Shown one piece after another: positions 1 to 6,938 of a stretch of DNA of 8,951 bases. Every line of letters starts with the position of its first letter. The stretch's first letter is position 1. Below the pieces are notes generated by a model that saw nothing but the letters and a program-made list of their open reading frames with translations, was not told where the DNA came from and searched no databases. The stretch covers positions 1 to 8,951 of the forward strand of contig DAOVLD010000053.1 in the NCBI GenBank assembly GCA_030631445.1, written 5' to 3'. Made by a program: the position numbers and the translations under genes. Source of the DNA: Bacteroidota bacterium. GTDB taxonomy: Bacteria > Bacteroidota > Bacteroidia > Bacteroidales > VadinHA17.

Positions 1-22
1 TCAAAAACTCGAACGGCGTCCG

Positions 23-46
23 ATTCCAATATTCCAATATTCCAAT
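23..46. repeat. Three perfect tandem copies of ATTCCAAT
   Basis: Copies lie at 23-30, 31-38 and 39-46 with no mismatch, directly upstream of an A/T-rich stretch (TAATTTTTATAAT, 46-58) that could hold the promoter of the histidine kinase gene. A short perfect array like this can be a set of protein-binding sites at 8-base spacing, a slippage-prone microsatellite, or the end of a longer intergenic repeat cut by the window edge. The sequence does not decide between these. Nothing recognisable lies in 1-22. Confidence 0.8.
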
Positions 47-82
47 AATTTTTATAATGTATAGCAAAAAAGGAAATAACCA

Positions 83-98
83 CCATCAAAAAAGATGG
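83..98 (+). other. Small hairpin in the leader of the histidine kinase gene
   Basis: CCATC (83-87) and GATGG (94-98) are exact inverted repeats around an A6 loop. The stem is only 5 base pairs and is not followed by a T run, so it is not a terminator. It would sit in the 5' untranslated region if transcription starts near 60. A stem this short can easily arise by chance. Confidence 0.3.
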
Positions 99-117
99 AT
101 TTCTAATTCTAATTAAA

Positions 118-1713
118 ATGGTTGATTTTACAAAATATAATTCGATGAAGAATAATAAAATTCAGATTAGCAAAATTGAACATGATTTGAAGGAAAGAGT
201 TAAGGAACTTGAAAGTTTATATAACACAAGTAGAGATATTGAAACTTCGAAAAACCTGGAAGAAACATTTGAAAGAATCACTTGTCACCTGGAAGAGGGA
301 TTTCAATTCCCTGAATTTGTTAATGTGAATTTGATAATAGACGGAAAATCATATGGGAAAAAAGATAACAAGAAAATTTATAACAAATTAAGTACAGATA
401 TAATTCTGAACAGGAAAAAAAGGGGAGAGATCATAGTAAATTTGCATATTGAAGGCAGTTTCCTGAAAGAAGAAAAAAAATTGGTTGATGAAATTTCAGG
501 AAAAATTTCCAGGGCAATAGAAAAAAATGAGAAGAAAAAAGATATTGAAAACCAAAAGATAAAATTATTAATAAAAAACAAAGAATTAATAAAGGTCACT
601 AAAAAATGTTATGAAAGTACTGAAAAGTTAAAAACATTTTTCAGCGCTATCACCGACAGGATTGTTGTAATAGATAAAAATTACAATATAATAATGTCGA
701 ATAAGGAGGATATTGGAAATTCGGGAAAATGTTACAGGAAATTATTTAATTCGGAGAGTAGATGTGATAACTGTCCTGCATCTGAAACTTTTGAAAGTGG
801 CAAAAATAATATTCTTGAGAAAAAATGGTTCAATCAGCATTTCCTGCTTCGCTCATATCCAATTTTTAACAAAAAAGGTGAAACAGATAAGGTTCTGGAA
901 GTATGCAGGGATGTTACAATGAATAAAAAAATAGAATCTCAGCTTCAGCAATCATATAAACTCGCATCGCTTGGAAAATTAGTTGCCGGTATTGCCCATG
1001 AAGTTAATAATCCAAACACTTTTATTCTGGGAAATTTGAAAATAATCAGTGAGGCATTTAATGATATTCTCCCGATATTGGATGATTATTATGCTGAGAA
1101 TAAGGACAAAAAAATAGCCCGCCTGAATTATGACATTTTTAGAGTAAATTTCCCTGTTCTACTTAATGATATGATAGACGGCGCTAACAGGACAAAAAAA
1201 ATTGTATCGGATCTGCGGAATTTTGTAAAGAAAGATGAAGACACTCTGTTAGAAAACGTTTATATTAACCATTTAATCAAAGATCACCTTACTTTTACTC
1301 AAAAGTATATAAAATCCAATGCGAATATAGAACTTAAACTTTCTGCTGATATTCCAAAATTTAAGGGCAATATCCGGAAATTGGAACAAGTGCTTATGAA
1401 CATTATTATCAATGCTTCAGAAGCAATTATAGATGAGAACGGTTTAATAAATGTTGAAACCTGGTATGATAAATCTAAAAATGAAATAATGATAAAAATC
1501 AGCGATAACGGGGAAGGAATGGATGAAGAAACCAGAAAGAATATTTTCGATCCGTTTTTTACAACAAAAAGAAATGAGGGAGGGACAGGACTGGGGCTAT
1601 CAATCTCCTATGGAATTATTAAGGAACACGATGGAACAATTAACGTTGAGAGCAAATTAGGTTCAGGAACAACTTTTACAATTCACATCCCGGTTATTCA
1701 ACAAAAAAAATAA
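118..1713 (+). CDS. Soluble sensor histidine kinase (GAF-like module, Cys-rich PAS, HisKA-HATPase)
   Basis: A 531-residue cytoplasmic sensor kinase with no membrane segment or signal peptide. In order: a GAF-like module (about 20-135) ending in FLKEE (115-119); a Lys-rich coiled-coil linker (about 135-172); a PAS domain (about 172-268) with C205, C216, C219 and C263, where C216-x-x-C219-P is a CxxCP motif; a dimerisation/phosphoacceptor domain with the H-box around H294 (AHEVNNP) and an unusually long stretch (about 320-355) before its second helix; and a HATPase domain with N-box N428/N432, G1 box D463-x-G465-x-G467, F-box FDPFF (477-481) and G2 box GGTGLGL (488-494). All catalytic motifs are intact. 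It should autophosphorylate H294 and pass phosphate to the regulator encoded next, whose start overlaps this stop by one base. ATG at 118 is the first start after an in-frame TAA at 55-57; M10 (145) is a possible alternative. The first half is strikingly A-rich. The signal sensed is unknown. Confidence 0.93.
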   Translation: MVDFTKYNSMKNNKIQISKIEHDLKERVKELESLYNTSRDIETSKNLEETFERITCHLEEGFQFPEFVNVNLIIDGKSYGKKDNKKIYNKLSTDIILNRKKRGEIIVNLHIEGSFLKEEKKLVDEISGKISRAIEKNEKKKDIENQKIKLLIKNKELIKVTKKCYESTEKLKTFFSAITDRIVVIDKNYNIIMSNKEDIGNSGKCYRKLFNSESRCDNCPASETFESGKNNILEKKWFNQHFLLRSYPIFNKKGETDKVLEVCRDVTMNKKIESQLQQSYKLASLGKLVAGIAHEVNNPNTFILGNLKIISEAFNDILPILDDYYAENKDKKIARLNYDIFRVNFPVLLNDMIDGANRTKKIVSDLRNFVKKDEDTLLENVYINHLIKDHLTFTQKYIKSNANIELKLSADIPKFKGNIRKLEQVLMNIIINASEAIIDENGLINVETWYDKSKNEIMIKISDNGEGMDEETRKNIFDPFFTTKRNEGGTGLGLSISYGIIKEHDGTINVESKLGSGTTFTIHIPVIQQKK

Positions 1714-1715
1714 TG
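1704..1715 (+). other. A8 slippery tract at the kinase stop / regulator start overlap
   Basis: The kinase ends CAA AAA AAA TAA and the regulator begins at the ATG formed by TAATG. The A run covers 1703-1710. The heptamer A AAA AAA (1704-1710) is in the phase expected for a -1 frameshift site, and the regulator lies in the -1 frame. Slippage there, or a one-A insertion by RNA polymerase, would read through as Lys-Lys-Ile-Met into the regulator and give a hybrid kinase. Ordinary termination and re-initiation at TAATG is the default explanation. Confidence 0.4.
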
Positions 1716-3080
1716 ACAAAAGTACTTGTAATAGATGATAATCAGGCAATATTAAATTTCCTGAACGTTTTCCTGCTTCAGTCGGGCAAATTTGAGATTC
1801 AAACTTTACAGGATAGCAGAAAGGCATTTGAATATTTAGATAAACCAGATTTCGATGTGTTACTTCTTGACATGGATATGCCAAATGTTACAGGCCTGGA
1901 TGTCCTAAAATACATAAAAGAAAAAGAAATAGATATAACTACAATTGTTTTAACAGGGGTTGAGGATATAGATCTTGCTATTTCTGCAATGAAACTGGGA
2001 ACCTTTGACTATATGTTGAAACCTGTTGATGAAGAAAAATTATTGGCTACACTGAACTCAGTGGTTAAAAAGAAAGAACTACATATAACAGGAGCCAAAT
2101 TAAAAAAACCTTCTTTCAGTGGTTTGGAACATAAAGAAGCATTCAGTAAGATAATTACACAGAATGACGAAATGATAAATATTTTTCACTATGTTGAAAA
2201 ATTTGCAGCTACTGATAATAGTATTTTAATATGGGGCGAAAGTGGTTCGGGTAAAGAATTAATTGCAGAAGCTATTCATAAAATAAGTAACAGGAGAAAT
2301 AAAAAATTCGTAGCAGTTAACGCCGGAACGTTTGCTAATGAATTATTCTCGTCTGAATTTTTCGGATACGAAAAAGGTGCTTTTACAGGTGCTGAGAAAA
2401 ACAAAACCGGATTTATTGAAGAGGCTGATGGTGGAACACTGTTTTTAGATGAAATTGGCGAACTTTCTCTGCCAATCCAGGTAAAACTCCTAAGGGTACT
2501 GCAAGAAGAGGAATTCTATAAATTAGGATCAACTAAAAATTTAAAAGTAGATCTTAGAATAATTGTAGCAACAAATAAAAATTTGTTTGAAGAAATTAAT
2601 ACCGGGAATTTCCGTAAAGACCTGTTTTTCAGACTTAACATTAATTCAATAAAACTTCCTCCGCTAAGAAATCGAAAAGAAGATATCACTCTGTTGGCTA
2701 ATTATTTCTTAAAAAAGTTTAATAAAAAATATAAGAAAGAAATTAAGAGAATATCAAAACCGGTTATTAATTGTTTGAAAAATTATTTTTTCCCGGGTAA
2801 TGTCAGAGAACTAATGAACTTAATAAACAGTGCTGTTGTTATTGAATCAAGTAGTGAAATACAAATGAAATCACTTCCCGGTTATTGTATGGAAAACATG
2901 AGTGCCTCCACCGATCTTGTTGATGACACAGCACCTTCTTCATTAAAAGAAGTAGAAAAAAATCATCTGAGAAAAGTTTTATCCTATACAAACGGCAACA
3001 AATCAAAAGCAGCGAAAATTCTTGGAATTTCACGTGTTACCCTGCTCTCCAAGATAAAACAATACAAAATTATTGATTAA
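1713..3080 (+). CDS. NtrC-family sigma-54-dependent response regulator
   Basis: A 455-residue transcription activator and the likely partner of the overlapping histidine kinase gene. The receiver domain (about 1-120) has acidic residues D8/D9, phosphoacceptor D53 (LLDMDMP), T81 and K103 (LKP), so it should be phosphorylatable. The AAA+ domain (about 145-385) has Walker A GESGSGKE (175-182), an intact GAFTGA loop (222-227) for sigma-54 contact, Walker B TLFLDEIGE (242-250), a sensor I-like VATN (285-288), candidate arginine fingers R301/R307 and sensor II PGNVREL (361-367). The C-terminus (about 412-452) is a Fis-type helix-turn-helix (NGNKSKAAKILGIS, then RVTLLSKIKQ). Length and order are standard. 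On phosphorylation it should oligomerise, hydrolyse ATP and open promoters held by RNA polymerase-sigma-54. I found no -24/-12 promoter in the gaps of this window, so its targets are either elsewhere or too diverged to see. Confidence 0.95.
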   Translation: MTKVLVIDDNQAILNFLNVFLLQSGKFEIQTLQDSRKAFEYLDKPDFDVLLLDMDMPNVTGLDVLKYIKEKEIDITTIVLTGVEDIDLAISAMKLGTFDYMLKPVDEEKLLATLNSVVKKKELHITGAKLKKPSFSGLEHKEAFSKIITQNDEMINIFHYVEKFAATDNSILIWGESGSGKELIAEAIHKISNRRNKKFVAVNAGTFANELFSSEFFGYEKGAFTGAEKNKTGFIEEADGGTLFLDEIGELSLPIQVKLLRVLQEEEFYKLGSTKNLKVDLRIIVATNKNLFEEINTGNFRKDLFFRLNINSIKLPPLRNRKEDITLLANYFLKKFNKKYKKEIKRISKPVINCLKNYFFPGNVRELMNLINSAVVIESSSEIQMKSLPGYCMENMSASTDLVDDTAPSSLKEVEKNHLRKVLSYTNGNKSKAAKILGISRVTLLSKIKQYKIID

Positions 3081-3272
3081 ACTAAAAATTTAATAATTCT
3101 ACTACACTCTCTTTATCACAATCCATTTCTTAACCCCATCCAGCAATTATAAATATCTTCAAGTGAAGCGAAATCACGGCTTTTCAGGGAATAATGCAGG
3201 CTAATAAGCAATAATTTATAGATATAGCAAGAAATAGGAATAATTCAGGTTAGGCCTTTAAAAAAAACCGTT

Positions 3273-3286
3273 AACTTTATAAAGTT
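3273..3286. promoter_or_regulatory. 14-base perfect palindrome abutting the start of the ATP-grasp gene
   Basis: AACTTTATAAAGTT reads the same on both strands and ends one base before the ATG at 3288. It overlaps TAACTTTA (3272-3279), one mismatch from the Bacteroidota -7 element TAnnTTTG, although no TTG lies at the right distance upstream, and a transcript from there would have almost no leader. It could be an operator for a dimeric regulator. In DNA this A/T-rich, about one such palindrome per 9 kb is expected by chance. The rest of the 207-base gap (3081-3287) shows only a weak CTTCA-AG-TGAAG inverted repeat (3157-3168), no clear terminator, and no gene. Confidence 0.3.
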
Positions 3287-3287
3287 T

Positions 3288-6200
3288 ATGGATGAATCAT
3301 TTAATTTAAATAAAAGGTATCAGAAATTACTTACCGAAAAACACGAACGGTTAAAAGAACTGGCGTGTATAAACCAGACTACGGCTATTATTAGAGAAGG
3401 AAAATCCATTGAGGAGACCTTACAGCAAATCGCATTAATTATTCCGAAAGCCTGGCAATATCCTGATTATACAGTTTGCCGTATTCTTTTTAATGATATT
3501 GAATATAAAACTCCCAATTTCAAGAAAACTAAATGGGCTCAAACTCATAAATTTAAAACCATTGATGATCAGAAAGGCCGTGTTGAAGTAATTTATCTTA
3601 AGCAATTTCCTGAAGAGAATGAAGGCCCTTTCCTGAAAGAAGAACGCCATTTGATTGAAAACCTGGGGAATATTATTTCAGGTTTTATCAATAGTGTCAA
3701 GGCACGGGAAATCATCCGGAAAACCAACTTACAGGAATCTCTGCAATTGGAAAGCACAAAAGAGGAGGTAAAATCTCTAACCAGCCGACAGCTGCTTCAG
3801 AAGTTCCTCGATAGAAATAATGCTGACAGGGATCTGTTCCATGATCTAATGCCTTTTAAAGTAAAAGAAATCCTCCTTGTTGCAAATCTGTATGATGCTT
3901 ATACAATTGAAGGGGAGGGTCGGTTTTCCGATCACATTCTTGGAGAATATTATCATTTGAATCTAACCTCGATGCCAAGAGTGACCGGTGTTTCCTCTGA
4001 AGAAGAAGCCTTTGAGCGACTAAAATTAAGACATTTCGACCTGATTATCCTGATGTTGGGAGTGGATAAGAAAACACCTCTAAAACTTTGCAGAAAAATA
4101 AAAGAGAAATACCCGTATATCCCGACATTCTTTTTACTTAACAATAGCAATGATATACCTTTAATTGAGACTGAAAAAAAGAAATCAACACCATTTGACC
4201 GGTATTTTGTCTGGACAGGAGAATCCAATATATTCTTTGCAATGGTTAAGTTGCTCGAAGATGAAGTTAATGTTGAAAATGATACTAAAATTGGCTTTAC
4301 AAGGGTGATTTTATTGGTTGAAGACTCTTCTGATTATTATTCGCGTTATCTTCCGATGCTTTATGGATTGGTACTCGAGCAGACGAAACGGTTAATTGAG
4401 GATGTCGGTACCGATGAATTTTATAAAGTATTAAAACTCAGAGCCAGACCTAAAATTTTATTGGCAGTAAATTTTGAGGAAGCTTTAACTGTAATCAATA
4501 AGTATAAAGATTTTCTTCTCTGTGTAATTTCCGACGTGAGATTTCCAAGAGACGGGAAACTAGATGAAAATGCGGGTTTCAATTTAATCCGGTTTGTGAA
4601 AAAGGAACTAAAAAACCTGCCAACTGTCTTACAATCATACGATCCCGATAATGCCAAATTTGCGCATAAACTCAATTCAACTTTTATCAATAAAAAATCC
4701 GAAACCCTCTCTCAGGATCTGAAAAGTTTTATCAATTATTATTTGGGATTTGGGCACTTTGTATACCGCGATAACCAGGGACGCCAGATTGCCATAGCAA
4801 AGTCCATGAAAGAATTCGAGTCCTATCTGAAAACGATTCCTGAGGATTCTCTTATCTATCATGCTATGAAAAACCATTTTTCGTTGTGGTTAATGGCCCG
4901 TGGAGAAGTCGAGATAGCAAAGATTATCAATCCAGTGAAGATTTCTGATTTTGAGAATCTGAAAGAACTACGGGAATTTCTTATTAGTATCATTCGAAAA
5001 AGAAGAAGGGAACAGGAAAGAGGCAAAATTGTAACGTTTGAGGAATTATCCGTAGTGGATGAAAGCAATATTGTTAGTATTGCAGCCGGCTCCCTGGGTG
5101 GAAAGGGAAGAGGGCTGGCTTTCGTTAATACATTAATTTATAATTTCGATTTTGTTCAATTAACACCTCACATTAATATCAAAACTCCCATAACATCAAT
5201 TATCGGTACGGATGAATTTGATATTTTCCTTGAAAAAAACCATTTATATGAAAAGTTGCAAAACGAACAGGATTATGAGAAAATAAAACAACTTTTCCTA
5301 AAAAGTTCAATTTCCTATAACCTTGAAAAGAAATTGAAAATCCTGTTGAAACTAATCACCAAACCCATTGCAATCCGTTCTTCCAGCTTGTTTGAAGATT
5401 CCCTGACTCAACCCTTTTCGGGTGTTTTCGGAACCTACATCCTTCCAAATAATCATTCTGATTTTAATGTTCGGTTCAAACAAGCTGCTAATGCAATTAA
5501 ACTGGTGTATGCATCAATCTATTCAAAAAATGCGCGCACCTATTTCAAGGCAATTAATTATAATATCGATCAGGAAAAAATGGCAATCGTCCTGCAGGAA
5601 GTAGTGGGAAATCAGTATGGTGATTACTTTTATCCGCATATCAGTGGTACAGCTCAATCACATAACTATTATCCTATAGCTCATATGCAACCCGAAGAAG
5701 GATTTGCAGTTGCAGCAGTAGGATTAGGGCAATATGTTGTTGCCGGCGAAAAAGCCCACCGGTTTTCCCCTTTTTACCCGGGGTTAGAGATATGCGCAAC
5801 AAATGAACAAGTAAGAAACTCTCAGGTTTATTTTTACGCTGTAAATATGGGGAAAAAAGATATTAACCTGTTGGAAGGCGAAAATGCGGGCTTGATTAAA
5901 CTGGATATCAGCGAATCAGAAAAACATGGTGCTTTAAAACATTGTGCCTCAGTATATAATTCCGAAAATGACAACATTATCCCCGGGCTTGATATCATAG
6001 GTCCAAGAGTTATCAACTTTGCCAATATCTTAAAGTATGATTATATTCCTCTGGCTCAAACTATCAGGTTTATCCACGATATTGTAAGAGAAGCATTAGG
6101 TTCGCCGGTTGAAATAGAATACGCGGTAAATCTTAATAAGGATAAAAATGGGAAAGCTTCGTTTTACCTGCTGCAGATAAAACCTTTGGTGGGAACTGAT

Positions 6201-6743
6201 ACAAATCATAAAATCGATCTGGATAAAATTGAGAAGGATAAGGTTTTGTTATATTCTGAAAGAAGCATGGGAAATGGGATAATAGAAGATATTTATGATG
6301 TCATTTTTATTGATAAAAATAAATTTGATAAAACCAAGACACTTGAAATGACAACTGAAATCGAAGGTCTAAACCAGAAAATGCTCGATAAGAAACGCAA
6401 CTACATTTTAATTGGCCCGGGAAGGTGGGGAACACGCGACAGGTTTATTGGAATACCTGTGGCATGGCCTCAAATATCCAATGCAAAAGTCATTGTGGAA
6501 ATGAGTATGAAGGATTTTCCATTGGATGCATCCCTGGGTTCTCATTTCTTTCATAATCTCACTTCAATGAATATTGGTTATTTTTCAGTAGATCATACCT
6601 CCATGAAAAATTTTATCCAGTGGGACGTATTGGAAAAACAGAAATTGGTAAGAAAAACCAAATATTTTCGGCATGTTCGTTTCAATAAGCCTTTGAAAAT
6701 AATTATGGATGGAAAGAAAAGAAAATCGTTGATTACGTGGTAG
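3288..6743 (+). CDS. PEP-synthase-like ATP-grasp protein with GAF-like, pseudo-receiver and receiver domains
   Basis: A 1151-residue soluble multidomain protein. Seen in order: a GAF-like module (about 15-140) homologous to the start of the neighbouring histidine kinase, ending FLKEE (115-119); a degenerate receiver (about 193-325) with M256 at the usual Asp position; a second receiver (about 338-485) with E345/D346, candidate phosphoacceptor D416 (VISDVRFP), S450 and K469, plus an extra helical segment at about 360-388; a connecting block (about 487-590) containing YHAMKNHFSLWLMARGE; a PPDK_N-type ATP-grasp (about 595-970) with GGKGRGL (604-610), AIRSSS then ED (695-704), SGTAQS (786-791), an EIEYA acidic strand (942-946) and LLQIKP (961-966); and a C-terminal block (about 985-1151) with GPGRWG (1043-1048) and SLGSHFFHN (1082-1090). 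The canonical His motif GGxTxH and the PEP/pyruvate TIM barrel are absent, so it cannot be a normal PEP synthase or pyruvate phosphate dikinase. It probably binds ATP and is controlled by sensing and by receiver phosphorylation; the acceptor is unknown. Database names such as PpsA would be misleading. Start ATG 3288 keeps the full sensor module. Confidence 0.88.
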   Translation: MDESFNLNKRYQKLLTEKHERLKELACINQTTAIIREGKSIEETLQQIALIIPKAWQYPDYTVCRILFNDIEYKTPNFKKTKWAQTHKFKTIDDQKGRVEVIYLKQFPEENEGPFLKEERHLIENLGNIISGFINSVKAREIIRKTNLQESLQLESTKEEVKSLTSRQLLQKFLDRNNADRDLFHDLMPFKVKEILLVANLYDAYTIEGEGRFSDHILGEYYHLNLTSMPRVTGVSSEEEAFERLKLRHFDLIILMLGVDKKTPLKLCRKIKEKYPYIPTFFLLNNSNDIPLIETEKKKSTPFDRYFVWTGESNIFFAMVKLLEDEVNVENDTKIGFTRVILLVEDSSDYYSRYLPMLYGLVLEQTKRLIEDVGTDEFYKVLKLRARPKILLAVNFEEALTVINKYKDFLLCVISDVRFPRDGKLDENAGFNLIRFVKKELKNLPTVLQSYDPDNAKFAHKLNSTFINKKSETLSQDLKSFINYYLGFGHFVYRDNQGRQIAIAKSMKEFESYLKTIPEDSLIYHAMKNHFSLWLMARGEVEIAKIINPVKISDFENLKELREFLISIIRKRRREQERGKIVTFEELSVVDESNIVSIAAGSLGGKGRGLAFVNTLIYNFDFVQLTPHINIKTPITSIIGTDEFDIFLEKNHLYEKLQNEQDYEKIKQLFLKSSISYNLEKKLKILLKLITKPIAIRSSSLFEDSLTQPFSGVFGTYILPNNHSDFNVRFKQAANAIKLVYASIYSKNARTYFKAINYNIDQEKMAIVLQEVVGNQYGDYFYPHISGTAQSHNYYPIAHMQPEEGFAVAAVGLGQYVVAGEKAHRFSPFYPGLEICATNEQVRNSQVYFYAVNMGKKDINLLEGENAGLIKLDISESEKHGALKHCASVYNSENDNIIPGLDIIGPRVINFANILKYDYIPLAQTIRFIHDIVREALGSPVEIEYAVNLNKDKNGKASFYLLQIKPLVGTDTNHKIDLDKIEKDKVLLYSERSMGNGIIEDIYDVIFIDKNKFDKTKTLEMTTEIEGLNQKMLDKKRNYILIGPGRWGTRDRFIGIPVAWPQISNAKVIVEMSMKDFPLDASLGSHFFHNLTSMNIGYFSVDHTSMKNFIQWDVLEKQKLVRKTKYFRHVRFNKPLKIIMDGKKRKSLITW

Positions 6744-6751
6744 AATGTAAA

Positions 6752-6784
6752 TGATACAACTTATTTCACTTGCTTCCTGTATCA
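6752..6784. repeat. 7-base inverted repeat downstream of the ATP-grasp gene
   Basis: TGATACA (6752-6758) and TGTATCA (6778-6784) are exact inverted repeats separated by 19 bases, beginning nine bases after the stop codon. No T run follows directly, so this is a poor terminator by itself. It may be a 3' mRNA-protecting stem or a split operator, or it may be chance. Confidence 0.3.
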
Positions 6785-6788
6785 AAGT

Positions 6789-6819
6789 AAATATATCATC
6801 TCTCACAATATATTTTTTT
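6789..6819 (+). terminator. Possible weak A/T-only terminator hairpin
   Basis: AAATATAT (6789-6796) pairs exactly with ATATATTT (6808-6815) around an 11-base loop, and the right arm runs into seven T residues (6813-6819). The position, just after the ATP-grasp gene, suits a terminator. A stem made only of A-T pairs is much weaker than a normal intrinsic terminator, so read-through toward gdhA is possible. Confidence 0.3.
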
Positions 6820-6938
6820 GCACTTTTACTAACTTAACATTTTACGATATCTGTATGATCACAGCCAGAATTCTTGTTGTATCTTTCTGATAACGTGTTG
6901 TTTTCGTCAAAATCAAATTACAAAACATGTTCTATAAA

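Noticed and set aside
1..30. Possible tRNA end at the left edge (TTCGA-like bases on the reverse strand)
   Set aside because: The flanking bases do not form a T-arm or acceptor stem, and no CCA end is present.
378..599. Reverse-strand open frame rich in Phe, Ile and Ser inside the kinase gene, and similar antisense frames across the other genes
   Set aside because: These are shadows of Lys/Glu/Asn-rich coding sequence on the + strand and show no family motifs of their own.
3157..3168. CTTCAAGTGAAG as a terminator for the response regulator gene
   Set aside because: The stem is five base pairs with a two-base centre, too small a loop, and no T run follows.
5422..5604. Short + strand frame inside the ATP-grasp gene
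   Set aside because: It lies fully within well-conserved ATP-grasp coding sequence in another frame and has no recognisable protein features.
3288..6743. Annotating the large gene as ppsA (phosphoenolpyruvate synthase)
   Set aside because: Only the ATP-grasp part matches clearly. The canonical phosphohistidine motif and the PEP/pyruvate barrel are missing, and the N-terminal 490 residues are sensory/receiver domains, so the standard reaction is not supported.
6751..6837. A 28-residue hydrophobic open frame (MIQLISLASC...) after the ATP-grasp gene
   Set aside because: It is very short, has no ribosome-binding signal, overlaps two inverted repeats, and has the Ile/Leu/Phe/Ser-rich make-up expected of random A/T-rich DNA.
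6851..6864. CTGTATGATCACAG as a CRP/FNR-type site upstream of gdhA
   Set aside because: The outer four bases pair but the centre does not, and the half-site spacing does not fit TGTGA-N6-TCACA. It lies about 100 bases upstream of the likely -7 element.
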